Below are positions 35,601 to 45,168 of a DNA stretch of 64,000 nt, piece after piece. The number at the start of each line of letters is the position of its first letter. Within the stretch, counting starts at the first letter, position 1. Position numbers and translations under genes: made by a program. A model generated the notes under the pieces. The model saw only the letters and a program-made list of their open reading frames with translations, was not told where the DNA came from and did no database searches. Origin of the DNA: Zestomonas carbonaria (GTDB lineage: Bacteria; Pseudomonadota; Gammaproteobacteria; Pseudomonadales; Pseudomonadaceae); NCBI RefSeq assembly GCF_904061905.1, contig NZ_CAJFCI010000037.1:1-64000 (forward strand), given 5' to 3'.

Positions 35601-38600
35601 ATGTCGGACGCTCAAGCCGCAACCCAGGAACAGGACGTATTGGACAAGGCCGTCGCCGAGGGCGGCGCCTACGAGGTGCTGCACAAGCGCCTGCAGGACC
35701 AGGGGCTGCGTCTGCGCCAGCTCGGCGAAGCGCTCAACCAGCAGCGCCTGGCGGAGTTCGGCAGCAGCCAGATGGAGGCGATCGGGCGGGTGCGCATCCG
35801 CACCGAGAATAACTGCATCGCCCGCGACATCGTCCAGGTCGGCGACTGCCTGCTGTTCGGCTACAACGTGTTCCTCGGCCTGAAGAAGGAAACCACGGTC
35901 GCCGACGTGTTCTCGCTGTATCGCCTGGCTGAGCATGAGGAAGGCTACGAGGCCGAACCGGTGCCGCTGGACGGCAGCTTCCTGGCCCAGAGCAGCTTCG
36001 TCAATGACTTCAACGAGCTGTACACCTACTACAAGAACACCCGCCTGCTGCAACTGGCGATCCGCGACGGCAAGCTGCTGGCCAGCTTCCAGATCGGCGA
36101 GCGGATCAGCGATATCCGCGTATTCCGCTGGTCGCTCTCGGCGGACGGCAAGGACGTGCGTTATATCGACAATCGTGGCGAGCGCGATATCGCTCTGCCG
36201 TTGCCGTTCGACTTCGAGTGGCAGAAGACCACGCGCGAGATGGTGGTCAACGGCCGCCATCCGCATATCAATATCCTCGACACGGTATTCGTCGAGACCC
36301 TGGGCGGCGACCTCACCGTCAAGGTGGAGAACAACACCGAGGACGGCCAGGGCATCTACCGCGAGCCGGTGCTGGACAAGACCCAGTCGCTGGACGACGC
36401 ACAGATCGAATACGCCCGCCTGGGCAGCCTGACTCTGCTGAAGATCCTGCCCTACCGCGAGGAGCAGTGGCGCTACCTGGTGTTCAACAGCCTGACCCGC
36501 CAGGTCGAGCGCATCGACGCCATCGGCCTGGCCTGCGTGCAACTGCCGGAAGACCACGGCATCATCTTCCCCGGCGGCTATTACCTGCAGAACGGCGAGT
36601 ACAAGACCTTCGAGCAGTCCATGACCGGCATGCGCTTCAAGCGCTCGGTGCGCTCGCCCAACGGCGAGGACGTGCAGTACATCTTCTACCACCCGGAAGA
36701 AGGCCGCGCGGCGCTGTTCACCTACAACCTGATCAACCGCCAACTGCACAACCCGATTTTCGGTCACGGCTACGCGCGCCTGGAGGACGGGCGCATGGTG
36801 ATCTTCGCCGCCGAGGGTGAGGAGCCGACCCGTATCCACCCCATGCAGATCTGGCAGACGCCGTTCTGCAGCGAAGACTACGCTGCCCGCCAGCCGGCGC
36901 GCAGCGGCTTCTTCGGCCGCATCGGCAATGCCGAACTAGTGCGAGGGGTGTCCGACCTGCTCAATCTCAGCCGCGAGATCGACAGCCGCGAAGTCTCGGT
37001 GGCGCGCTACACCCAGCTGTGCCAGAACACCCGCCGCCTGTTCGACGTCTACCACTGGCTGGGCGATGCCCAGTGCGCCGAACTGGCGCCGCTGCTGCGC
37101 GAGATCGCCGCCACCGGCGAGCTGGTGCTGGACGAGTTCGAGAAGGTCGAGAGCATCCGCCAGCAGTCCAGCCGCGCCATGGCCGAGGCCGAGACCCGGC
37201 AGAAGGCGCTGCTCGAAAGCCTGCGCCTGGACAACTGGGACGCGGTGCAGCATTTCGTCGATGCCCTCAACGCCATCACTGCCCAACGTGGCCAGTTGCT
37301 GACCATCCGCGACTACCGCTATATCGACGTGGCGCGCATCGACGCCATGGAAAGCGAACTGCTCGAAGCCCAGGAGAGGGTGGCGGCGGCGACCTCGGAC
37401 TTCCTCGCCAGCGAGTCGGCGCTCGAACCCTATGTCAGCGAGCTCAAGCAGCTCGACGAGCAGGCGCAGCAGGCGGCGACCGTCAGCCAGTTGAACGAAC
37501 CGCTGGCCGCCATGCAGGCCATGGCCGGCAACCTGGACATGCTCTCCGGGCTGATGGCCTCGCTGGCGATCGACGACGCTACCCAGCGCACCCGTATCGT
37601 CGAATCCATCTCCGAGGTCTACGCCCGTCTCAACCAGGCCAAGGCCCGCGCCGAGCAGCGTCGCCGCGGCCTCGGCTCGGCCGAGACCGTGGCCCAGTTC
37701 GGCGCCCAGTTCAAGTTGTTCAGCCAGGGCATCACCAATGCCCTGGCGCTGGCCCAGGATCCGGAGTGCTGCGACGAACAACTGTCGCGCCTGCTGGTGC
37801 AACTGGAGGAACTGGAAAGCCAGTTCGGCGACCACGAGCAGTTCCTCGGTGACATCCTGGCCAAGCGCGAGGAACTGCTGGAAACCTTCGAGGCGCACAA
37901 GCAGAGCCTGCTAGATGAACGCCAGCGCCGTGCCCAGGGCTTGCTCGACGCCGCCCTGCGCATCCTCGACAGCCTCGGCCGACGCACCGCGCGTTTCACC
38001 CGGATGGAGGAGCTCAACGCCTTCTTCGCCGCTGACCCGCTGATCCTCAAGCTGCGCGAACTGGCCGAGCGCCTGCGCGAGCTGAAGGACAGCGTCAAGG
38101 CCGACGATGTCGAGGCGCGCCTGAAGGGCGCCCGCGATCAGGCGGTAAGGGCCCTGCGCGACAAGAGCGAACTGTTCGAGGAGGGCGGCAACGTCATCCG
38201 CCTCGGCCCGCGCCACCGCTTCAGCGTCAACACCCAGGAGCTGGACCTGACCCTGCTGCCGCGCGGCGACGGGCTCTACCTGCACCTGACCGGCACGGAT
38301 TTCCTCGAACCGCTGCGCAACGCCGAACTGGAGGCCCTGCGCGACTACTGGCAGGTGTCCCTGGAATCCGAGTCGGCCATTCTGTACCGCGCCGAATACC
38401 TGGCCGGCGAGGTGCTGGCCGCCGCCGAGGCCGGCTCGGACGACCTCGACCTGGACGGCCTCAAGCTGCTGCTGGCCGACCCCGAGGCGCTGATCCGGCG
38501 CATCCGCGACTTCGCCGCGCCGCGCTACCGGGAAGGCTACGAGAAGGGCATCCACGATCACGACGCGGCCTTGATCCTGGCCCAGCTGCTGCCCCTGCGC

Positions 38601-40856
38601 GAAAGCGCTGGGCTGCTCTGCCATGCGCCCCAGGCCCGTGGCATGGCGACCTTCTTCTGGAGCCTGTGGCAGGCCGACGAGGCCGCCGTGCAGTGGCCCG
38701 AGCGGGCGCGCACCAGCCGGCATATCCAGCAGCTGTTCGGCCGCCGCGAGGGGCTGGCGCAGTTGCAGGTGGAGGTGGCCGCGGCCATGGCCGCCTTCGC
38801 CCAGCAGCAGGCCATGGCGCCGGGCGAAGCGACCCTGGCCGAGGCCGCCGAGTACCTGGTGCAGGAACTGGCCGCCGAGCATGTCGAGTTCACTTTCAGC
38901 AAATACGCCCGCGAACTGCTCGCCGCACTGAAGACGCGGCTGCAGGCGGCGCGGGTGTGGGACGGCTACCAGCAGACCCTGGCGCGCCTGCAAGGCCGCC
39001 CGGCGGCGCAGTGGGCGCTGGTGGACAACTGGCTGCGCGGCCTGTGCGGCGAAGGCGAGGCGAGGGAGCTGGCCGCCTACGTCCCCGAGGCGGTGGCCCT
39101 GGCGCTGCTGCCGGAAGGCTTTGCCAAGCGCATCACCGAGGTGGGCCTGCGCTTCACCGTCGAGCAGCTGATGGGCGATCATCCGCGCATCCACGAACAG
39201 TGCCTGGTGCTGGCGGTGGACGATTATTTCGCCCGCCTGCGCGACCACCGCGAGCGCTTCCTGCCGCAGCTACAACGCTACCAGGCGCTGCGCCAGGAGG
39301 TGGTCGGCCACGAACGCGAGGCGCTGCGCCTGGCCGAGTTCAAGCCACGGCCGCTGTCCTCGTTCGTGCGCAACAAGCTTATCAACGACGTCTACCTGGG
39401 CGTGATCGGCGACAACCTGGCCAAGCAGATGGGCACCGCCGGGGAGAATAAGCGCACCGACCTGATGGGCCTGTTGATGCTGATCTCGCCGCCCGGCTAT
39501 GGCAAGACCACGCTGATGGAATACGTCGCCCACCGCCTGGGGCTGATCTTCATGAAGATCAACGGTCCGGCCCTGGGCCACGAGGTGCGCTCCATCGACC
39601 CGGCCCAGGCGCCCGACGCCACCTCGCGCCAGGAGCTGGAAAAGCTCAACCTGGCGCTGGAGATGGGCAACAACGTGATGCTTTACGTCGACGACATCCA
39701 GCACACCCACCCCGAGTTCCTGCAGAAGTTCATCTCTCTATGCGACGGCACACGGCGTATCGAGGGCGTGTGGAAGGGGCGCACCAAGACCTACGACATG
39801 CGCGGCAAGAAATTCTGCGTGGTGATGAGCGGCAACCCCTACACCGAGTCCGGAGAGCTGTTCAAGATCCCTGACATGCTGGCCAACCGCGCCGACATCT
39901 ACAACCTCGGCGATACCCTGGGCGGCATGCAGGAAGCCTTCGCCCTGAGCTACATCGAGAACGCCCTGACCTCCAACCCGGTGCTGGCGCCGCTGGCCAC
40001 CCGCGATATGGCCGACGTCTACCGCTTCGTCGCCAACGCCGAGGGCAAGCCGTTCTCCGCCAACGAGCTGAGCCACAGCTACAGCAGCGCCGAGATCAAC
40101 GAGATCACCGGCACCCTGCAACGCCTGATGCAGGTGCGCGACGTGGTCGGCCGGGTCAACCAGCAGTACATCGTCAGCGCCGCCCAGGTCGACCAGTACC
40201 GCAGCGAACCGCCGTTCAAGCTGCAGGGCAGCTACCGCAACATGAACAAGATGGCGGAGAAGATCAGCGCAGTGATGAACGACGACGAACTGCTGCAACT
40301 GATCGCCGATCACTACCAGGGCGAATCGCAATTGCTCACCAGCGGCGCCGAGGAGAACCTGCTCAAGCTCGCCGAACTGCGCGGCAACATTAGCGAAGAA
40401 CAGAGTGTCCGCTGGGCGCAGATCAAGCGCGACTTCCTGCGCAACAAGGCGATGGGCGGCAGCGACGCCGATGTCGGCGGGCGCGTGGTGGCCCAGCTCA
40501 ACGACCTGGTCGAAGGCATTCGCGCCGTGGCCGCCAACCTGCATCGCGAACCGCAGGCGTCCCAGGCGCTGCCCTGGGACGAGCTGCTGGCCAGCCTGGA
40601 CCGGCTTGGCCAACTGCGTCCGCAGGTCGACGTGGCCGTGCAGGCGCCGCCGCAGCCCGGCGTGCAGGTTTTGCTGGAGCGGCTCGCCGAGACCTTGCAG
40701 GACAGCTTCATGCCGCTGATGAAGGCTATGGACAAGAAGATTGACATCGACTTGCGTACCCACAACCGCATGGGTGAGATGGCCCAGCGTCTGCACGAGT
40801 TGGGCCGGCTCCTTGGCCAGTCACAGAGTGGCGAGCCGGGAGCCGAGCCGGCGTGA
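35601..40856 (+). CDS. Giant AAA+ ATPase with DUF3686 domain
   Basis: 1751 residues, soluble. The N-terminal third (about 60-450) matches the DUF3686 region with beta-rich repeats (FGYNVFLGLKKETTVADVFS), the middle (about 480-900) is heavily coiled-coil, and the AAA+ module is near 1290-1500. Walker A is ISPPGYGKTTLMEY (about 1294-1307), Walker B LYVDDIQH (about 1360-1367), and KIPDMLANRADIYNLGD resembles a sensor/arginine-finger segment. Annotated elsewhere as a DNA repair ATPase, but no DNA-binding domain is obvious. It is encoded with flotillin and overlaps the rhomboid gene (TGATG). Confidence 0.85.
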   Translation: MSDAQAATQEQDVLDKAVAEGGAYEVLHKRLQDQGLRLRQLGEALNQQRLAEFGSSQMEAIGRVRIRTENNCIARDIVQVGDCLLFGYNVFLGLKKETTVADVFSLYRLAEHEEGYEAEPVPLDGSFLAQSSFVNDFNELYTYYKNTRLLQLAIRDGKLLASFQIGERISDIRVFRWSLSADGKDVRYIDNRGERDIALPLPFDFEWQKTTREMVVNGRHPHINILDTVFVETLGGDLTVKVENNTEDGQGIYREPVLDKTQSLDDAQIEYARLGSLTLLKILPYREEQWRYLVFNSLTRQVERIDAIGLACVQLPEDHGIIFPGGYYLQNGEYKTFEQSMTGMRFKRSVRSPNGEDVQYIFYHPEEGRAALFTYNLINRQLHNPIFGHGYARLEDGRMVIFAAEGEEPTRIHPMQIWQTPFCSEDYAARQPARSGFFGRIGNAELVRGVSDLLNLSREIDSREVSVARYTQLCQNTRRLFDVYHWLGDAQCAELAPLLREIAATGELVLDEFEKVESIRQQSSRAMAEAETRQKALLESLRLDNWDAVQHFVDALNAITAQRGQLLTIRDYRYIDVARIDAMESELLEAQERVAAATSDFLASESALEPYVSELKQLDEQAQQAATVSQLNEPLAAMQAMAGNLDMLSGLMASLAIDDATQRTRIVESISEVYARLNQAKARAEQRRRGLGSAETVAQFGAQFKLFSQGITNALALAQDPECCDEQLSRLLVQLEELESQFGDHEQFLGDILAKREELLETFEAHKQSLLDERQRRAQGLLDAALRILDSLGRRTARFTRMEELNAFFAADPLILKLRELAERLRELKDSVKADDVEARLKGARDQAVRALRDKSELFEEGGNVIRLGPRHRFSVNTQELDLTLLPRGDGLYLHLTGTDFLEPLRNAELEALRDYWQVSLESESAILYRAEYLAGEVLAAAEAGSDDLDLDGLKLLLADPEALIRRIRDFAAPRYREGYEKGIHDHDAALILAQLLPLRESAGLLCHAPQARGMATFFWSLWQADEAAVQWPERARTSRHIQQLFGRREGLAQLQVEVAAAMAAFAQQQAMAPGEATLAEAAEYLVQELAAEHVEFTFSKYARELLAALKTRLQAARVWDGYQQTLARLQGRPAAQWALVDNWLRGLCGEGEARELAAYVPEAVALALLPEGFAKRITEVGLRFTVEQLMGDHPRIHEQCLVLAVDDYFARLRDHRERFLPQLQRYQALRQEVVGHEREALRLAEFKPRPLSSFVRNKLINDVYLGVIGDNLAKQMGTAGENKRTDLMGLLMLISPPGYGKTTLMEYVAHRLGLIFMKINGPALGHEVRSIDPAQAPDATSRQELEKLNLALEMGNNVMLYVDDIQHTHPEFLQKFISLCDGTRRIEGVWKGRTKTYDMRGKKFCVVMSGNPYTESGELFKIPDMLANRADIYNLGDTLGGMQEAFALSYIENALTSNPVLAPLATRDMADVYRFVANAEGKPFSANELSHSYSSAEINEITGTLQRLMQVRDVVGRVNQQYIVSAAQVDQYRSEPPFKLQGSYRNMNKMAEKISAVMNDDELLQLIADHYQGESQLLTSGAEENLLKLAELRGNISEEQSVRWAQIKRDFLRNKAMGGSDADVGGRVVAQLNDLVEGIRAVAANLHREPQASQALPWDELLASLDRLGQLRPQVDVAVQAPPQPGVQVLLERLAETLQDSFMPLMKAMDKKIDIDLRTHNRMGEMAQRLHELGRLLGQSQSGEPGAEPA

Positions 40857-41404
40857 TGGCGTGGCTGGCGCCACGCCTGTGCTTGTTGGCCGGCATTGCC
40901 GCGCTGATGCTGGCGTTGCAGTCGGTCAACAGCGTGAGCGGGTACGACCTCAACGCCTGGGGCGTGCTGCCGAGGCACGCCGGCGGCCTGCCCGGCATCC
41001 TCTTCGCGCCCTGGCTGCATGCCGGCTGGTGGCACCTGCTGAACAACCTGCCGGGCCTGCTGCTGCTCGGCTGGCTGGCGATGCTCGACTCGCCGCGCCG
41101 GTTTCTCGGCGCCAGCGCCTTCATCCTCCTCGGTAGCGGCCTGCTGGTCTGGCTGCTGGCCCGTCCCGGCCTGCACTTGGGCTCCAGTGGTTGGGTTTTC
41201 GGCCTGTGGGGACTGCTGCTGGGGCGGGCCTGGTTCCAGCGCAGCCTGGATAGCCTGCTGATCGCCGCGCTGGTGTTGATGTACTACGGAAGCTGGTGGC
41301 TGGGGCTGCTGCCCAGCCAGGACATCTCGTTCGAATACCACCTCGCCGGTGCCTTCTGCGGTGTGCTCTATGCCGCAGTCACCGGCAATTCAAGGAGCGA
41401 TTGA
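40856..41404 (+). CDS. Rhomboid-family intramembrane serine protease
   Basis: 182 residues with six hydrophobic helices. HAGWWHLLNNLPGLLL holds the HxxxN loop, HLGSSGWVFGLWGLLL the catalytic serine in GxSG, and SFEYHLAGAFCGVLYAA the catalytic histidine, so the Ser-His dyad is intact. Its ATG lies in the stop of the ATPase gene, and the next gene follows by 4 bp. A membrane protein of the cluster, such as flotillin or YqiJ, is a plausible substrate, but this is inference. A GTG at 40853 is an alternative start. Confidence 0.85.
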   Translation: MAWLAPRLCLLAGIAALMLALQSVNSVSGYDLNAWGVLPRHAGGLPGILFAPWLHAGWWHLLNNLPGLLLLGWLAMLDSPRRFLGASAFILLGSGLLVWLLARPGLHLGSSGWVFGLWGLLLGRAWFQRSLDSLLIAALVLMYYGSWWLGLLPSQDISFEYHLAGAFCGVLYAAVTGNSRSD

Positions 41405-41408
41405 ATAA

Positions 41409-42101
41409 ATGGACTTTTCCCGCCTGGACCAGCAGTTGCGCGACAGCCTGGTCGACCTGAAGCTGAGCAACGAGGAGCGTGACGAGCTGCGCCAATTGGG
41501 CAGCGACCTGAGGTCGGATCAGGTGCGCTACCTGCGCAACCGCGCCTTCGGCCTGGTGCGCGAGCTGATGCTGAGCGATGCAGCCAACGCGATGCCGGCT
41601 CTGAAGTGGCTGGAACAGGTGATCAAGACCCTCGACGTCGCCAGCGCACCGCCGCGCCCAGCGGTGGCCAGTGTTCACTTCAGCCCCGGCGAGGACTGCC
41701 TGCGCAAGATCCGCGAACTGTGCCGGCAGACGCGCGACTCGCTGGACGTCTGCGTCTACACCATCTCCGACGATCGTCTCAGCGACGAGATCGTCGCCTG
41801 CTACCGGCGCGGCGTGGCGGTACGGGTGATCAGCGACGATGAGAAACGGCATGACGAGGGCAGCGACATCCATCGCCGGATCGACCAGGGCGTACCGCTG
41901 CGCATCGACGACAGCCCGTTCCACATGCACCACAAGTTCGCCCTGTTCGACCGCCGGGTCCTGCTCAACGGCAGTTTCAACTGGACTCGTAGCGCCACTA
42001 CCAGCAACGAGGAGAACATACTGGTGATCGACCACCCGCAACTGGTGATCGCCTATGCTCGCGAGTTCGACCGGCTGTGGGAGCGCTACGCGAGACACTG
42101 A
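41409..42101 (+). CDS. Phospholipase D-like nuclease, single HKD motif
   Basis: 230 residues. An N-terminal helical region (about 1-75) precedes a PLD domain with HMHHKFALFDRRVLLNGSFN, i.e. HxKx4D followed by GSFNWT and a conserved EEN, as in the Nuc/Zucchini type that dimerises to build the active site. It may cut nucleic acid or phospholipid; the helicase-like neighbour favours nucleic acid. No signal peptide is present. It overlaps the following gene by one base (TGATG). Confidence 0.85.
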   Translation: MDFSRLDQQLRDSLVDLKLSNEERDELRQLGSDLRSDQVRYLRNRAFGLVRELMLSDAANAMPALKWLEQVIKTLDVASAPPRPAVASVHFSPGEDCLRKIRELCRQTRDSLDVCVYTISDDRLSDEIVACYRRGVAVRVISDDEKRHDEGSDIHRRIDQGVPLRIDDSPFHMHHKFALFDRRVLLNGSFNWTRSATTSNEENILVIDHPQLVIAYAREFDRLWERYARH

Positions 42102-43171
42102 TGGAACACTCCGACGCCCGCCGACTGATCGGCTTCTACCGTGCGTGCTACCTGGCGGACAGCCGCGAGCTGGATCTGGATGACTTCGCCAGGTTGCCGG
42201 CCGGGATACGCGAGCAGTGGAGCTATCGCGACAACAGTGTGCTGGATTGGGTCGGGTCGCGATTGACCCGTCAGGTCGAGGTGACCTTTCTAGACGAACA
42301 CTTCCGCAGCCGTCTGGCGCTGATCCGGCTCAGTAACGAGCAATTCTACGATCGCCGGTTGCGAGTGATGAAGGAGCGTCCTGGCCAGGAGCATTGCGAT
42401 AGCCTGCAACTGGAGCGCCTGGAGGGCGAGCGGGCGCGCGATGGGGTCAATGCGCGGGAGGTGGAGCGTGTGCTGGAGCTGATCCAGGAACATGTGGCGC
42501 GTTACGCGGACAGCCTGGCCAAGCCCAGCATCGGCGTACTCTCGCCGTTTCGCGATCAGGTCGAGCGGATTCGCCAGCGCATCGGCGCCAGCATGGCGCT
42601 GGAGCAACTGCGCCAGTTTCGCCTGCTGGTGGCTACGTTCTACGGCTTCCAGGGCGAGGAGCGTGACTTGATGATCCTCAGCTTCGCCATTCATGGTGGC
42701 GGTGGCCAAGCCGCGACCTACCTGAACCGCGAGGACATGTTCAACGTCGCCGTCACCCGTGCTCGCGAACGCCAGGTGCTACTGTTCAGCGGCGACGAAC
42801 GCCAACTGCCTTCCGGCCATCTCCTGCGCCGCTACCTGGAGAGCATGACGTGGCCGCTGTCCGCCAGCCGGGGTGGCGACAGTGAGCTGGACGATTTCCA
42901 GCACCGGCTCTGCTCCGCCCTCCAGGCCCACGGCGTGAAAACCTGGATCCGCTATCCGCTCGCGGGCCTGCTACTGGATATCTTCTGTCAACGCGGCGAC
43001 AAGTGCCTGGCCGTCGACCTGATCGGCTTTCCCGGCGAAGGCGAGGGTTTTCTCGAGTTGGAGCGCTACCAGATGCTGGTCCGCGCCGGACTGGACATCG
43101 TACCGCTGAGTTATGGCCTCTGGGCACTGGAGCCGGAGCAGACCTTGCAGGCCTTGCTGCGGCGATTGTAG
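42101..43171 (+). CDS. DNA2/UPF1-like helicase C-terminal half with nuclease-like domain, ATP-binding half missing
   Basis: 356 residues. VGVLSPFRDQVERIRQRIG-like motif IV (residues about 145-165), VATFYGFQGEERDLMILSFA (motif V, 177 on) and NVAVTRARERQVLLFSGD (motif VI, 215 on) mark a superfamily 1 helicase second RecA domain. The first RecA domain with Walker A and B is absent. Residues 265-356 (VKTWIRYPLAGLLLDIFCQR; LAVDLIGFPGEGEG) look like a decayed PD-(D/E)xK or Vsr-like nuclease. The first 45 residues read like a natural N-terminus, so an in-frame internal deletion is likely. It cannot hydrolyse ATP alone. Confidence 0.7.
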   Translation: MEHSDARRLIGFYRACYLADSRELDLDDFARLPAGIREQWSYRDNSVLDWVGSRLTRQVEVTFLDEHFRSRLALIRLSNEQFYDRRLRVMKERPGQEHCDSLQLERLEGERARDGVNAREVERVLELIQEHVARYADSLAKPSIGVLSPFRDQVERIRQRIGASMALEQLRQFRLLVATFYGFQGEERDLMILSFAIHGGGGQAATYLNREDMFNVAVTRARERQVLLFSGDERQLPSGHLLRRYLESMTWPLSASRGGDSELDDFQHRLCSALQAHGVKTWIRYPLAGLLLDIFCQRGDKCLAVDLIGFPGEGEGFLELERYQMLVRAGLDIVPLSYGLWALEPEQTLQALLRRL

Positions 43172-43295
43172 GGGCGACCGTCTGCTTGGCGAGACTCTAA
43201 GTGACAACGTAGAGTGACGGCATATGGGTGGTGTGCTCCACCACCATGCCGACTCGTCCCCCCCATCACCGTTTCCCTGCCAAGGGGCATGTGCC

Positions 43296-44444
43296 ATGCA
43301 ATTGAACGTCCAGACCCTGGTGGTCGTGGATATCTACGTCCTGATGCTGGTCGGCCTGCTGATGCTGCACGCCTGGCGGCGCGGCCGGCGCGAGGCGACC
43401 CTCGGCTACCTGGCGGCGGCCCTGCTGCTCGGTGGCCTGGGCACCCTGCTGGGCAGCTTGCGCAACCTCGGCATCGACTGGCTGCCGATCCTGGTCGGCA
43501 ACGTCGTCCTCCACGTCAGTGCGGCACTGAGCTGGGTCGCCCTGCGGGTGTTCGCGGGTCGTCGCGTTCACTGGCCGGAGGTGGCCGCCGGAGGGGCGCT
43601 CTGGGCGCTTCTCTGCCTGTGGCCGACTTTCTACGAGTCGCAGGCGCTGCGCATACAGGTCTACTCGCTGATCGCGGTCACCTATACCGGGCTCGGCGCC
43701 TTCGAGCTTTGGCGCAGCCGCCGGCAACTGGAGGTGGACGTCCGCCCGGCGCTGGTGCTGCTCCTGGGGCACGCCGGCTTCTATTGCGCCCGCGCGGTGC
43801 TGGATCACGACATGCCGTTCGACATGGTTTCCACGGGCAGCAGCTTCTTCTCCCTGCTGGTGCTGGAAACCATGCTGTTCTCCATCGGCATCGCCTTCGT
43901 CACCCTGGCGATGGTCAAGGAGCGCGCCGAACTGCGCTACAAGAGCGCCGCCATGCGCGACCCGCTGACCGGCATCGGCAACCGCCGGGCCTTCATCGAT
44001 GCCGCCGAGCGACTGCTCGCCGACTGCGTTCGCCTGCGCCGGCCGGCGGTGCTGCTATTGTGCGATCTCGATCATTTCAAGCGCCTCAACGACCACTTCG
44101 GGCATGCCGCCGGCGACCAGGCACTGGCCGACTTCGGCCGGATTCTCGCCAGCCGCACCCGCCAGCAGGACATCTGCGCGCGGATTGGCGGCGAGGAGTT
44201 CGTCTGCCTGCTGGCCGAGGCCGACCACGGCGTGGCCCTGGCGCTGGCCGAGCGCATCCGCCAGGAGTTCGCCGAGCTGCCGTTCGCCACGGGCGGCCAG
44301 CTCAGCGTGAGCATCGGCATCGCCACCGCCGAGCAGGCCGGCTACGACCTGACCCGCCTGCTGTCGCTGGCCGACCAGGCGCTCTACGCCGCCAAGGCGG
44401 CCGGGCGTAATCGGGTCGAGGCGTATCGGCCGGACAGCCGGTAG
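43296..44444 (+). CDS. Membrane-bound diguanylate cyclase (GGDEF)
   Basis: 382 residues. Six or seven hydrophobic helices fill residues 1-210 (LVVVDIYVLMLVGLLMLHAW; FSLLVLETMLFSIGIAFVTL), then a GGDEF domain with RDPLTGIGNRRAF and the active site RIGGEEFVCLL. RQQD lies five residues before GGEEF, a complete inhibitory site. The output is cyclic di-GMP. The ATG at 43296 is preceded by AAGGGG. It follows the helicase-like gene after 124 bp and is probably separately transcribed. Confidence 0.9.
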   Translation: MQLNVQTLVVVDIYVLMLVGLLMLHAWRRGRREATLGYLAAALLLGGLGTLLGSLRNLGIDWLPILVGNVVLHVSAALSWVALRVFAGRRVHWPEVAAGGALWALLCLWPTFYESQALRIQVYSLIAVTYTGLGAFELWRSRRQLEVDVRPALVLLLGHAGFYCARAVLDHDMPFDMVSTGSSFFSLLVLETMLFSIGIAFVTLAMVKERAELRYKSAAMRDPLTGIGNRRAFIDAAERLLADCVRLRRPAVLLLCDLDHFKRLNDHFGHAAGDQALADFGRILASRTRQQDICARIGGEEFVCLLAEADHGVALALAERIRQEFAELPFATGGQLSVSIGIATAEQAGYDLTRLLSLADQALYAAKAAGRNRVEAYRPDSR

Positions 44445-44496
44445 GCGGAATCGGGTAGACTGGCGCCCCATTCCGAATCACCGAAGAAGCTCGCCC

Positions 44497-45036
44497 ATGG
44501 CCCTGCAAGCCACGCCCTACAAAGTCGACCTCAACCTCACCGATCTGGACCGCAACGTCTACGAAAACCTGCGTTTCACGGTTGCCAAGCACCCGTCGGA
44601 AACCGAGGAGCGCCTGGCCGTGCGGCTGATCGCCCATGCCCTGTGGTACAGCGAGCAACTGGCCTTCGGTCGCGGCCTGTCGGACGTCGACGAGCCGGCG
44701 CTGTGGGAAAAGAGCCTCGACGATCGCGTGCTGCACTGGATCGAGGTCGGCCAGCCGGATGCCGAGCGCATCACCTGGTGCTCGCGGCGCACCGAGCGCT
44801 TCAGCCTGCTGGCCTACGGCAGCCTGCGGGTGTGGCAGACCAAGGTGCTCGACAGCGTGCGCAGCCTGAAGAACATCAACGTCGCGGCAGTGGACCAGGA
44901 AGCCCTGGAGAACCTGGCCCGCGACCTGCCGCGCTCGCTCAGTTGGAGCGTGATGATCAGCGATGGCCACCTGTACGTGACCGATGAGCGCGGCCAGCAC
45001 GAAATTCCTCTGGAGTGGCTGCACGGCGAGCGCTGA
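44497..45036 (+). CDS. yaeQ: YaeQ-family protein
   Basis: 179 residues of the YaeQ family: LNLTDLDRNVYENLRFTVAK, HPSETEERLAVRLIAHALWY and SDVDEPALWEKSLDDRVLHW, with the acidic/lysine residues that place it in the PD-(D/E)xK nuclease fold. No function is established beyond a proposed link to the Rof/Rho region. It is 52 bp after the GGDEF gene. Confidence 0.88.
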   Translation: MALQATPYKVDLNLTDLDRNVYENLRFTVAKHPSETEERLAVRLIAHALWYSEQLAFGRGLSDVDEPALWEKSLDDRVLHWIEVGQPDAERITWCSRRTERFSLLAYGSLRVWQTKVLDSVRSLKNINVAAVDQEALENLARDLPRSLSWSVMISDGHLYVTDERGQHEIPLEWLHGER

Positions 45037-45046
45037 GCGCCTTTTT

Positions 45047-45116
45047 ATTGGGTCCCCGCGTGCGCGGGGATACGGCTGGCCTCCTGCACACATGCCAGCG
45101 CACGCGGGAGTCCAGG
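45047..45116. repeat. Paired REP-like elements between yaeQ and recJ
   Basis: ATTGGGTCCCCGCGTGCGCG at the left and CGCACGCGGGAGTCCAGG at the right are inverted copies of the family at 18534-18613. The left copy follows CTTTTT, so it may also terminate yaeQ. Confidence 0.7.
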
Positions 45117-45168
45117 CCTGTAAGCGGGTCCTCGCCAGGGGCCCCAGAACGAGAACACCAGATTGACC

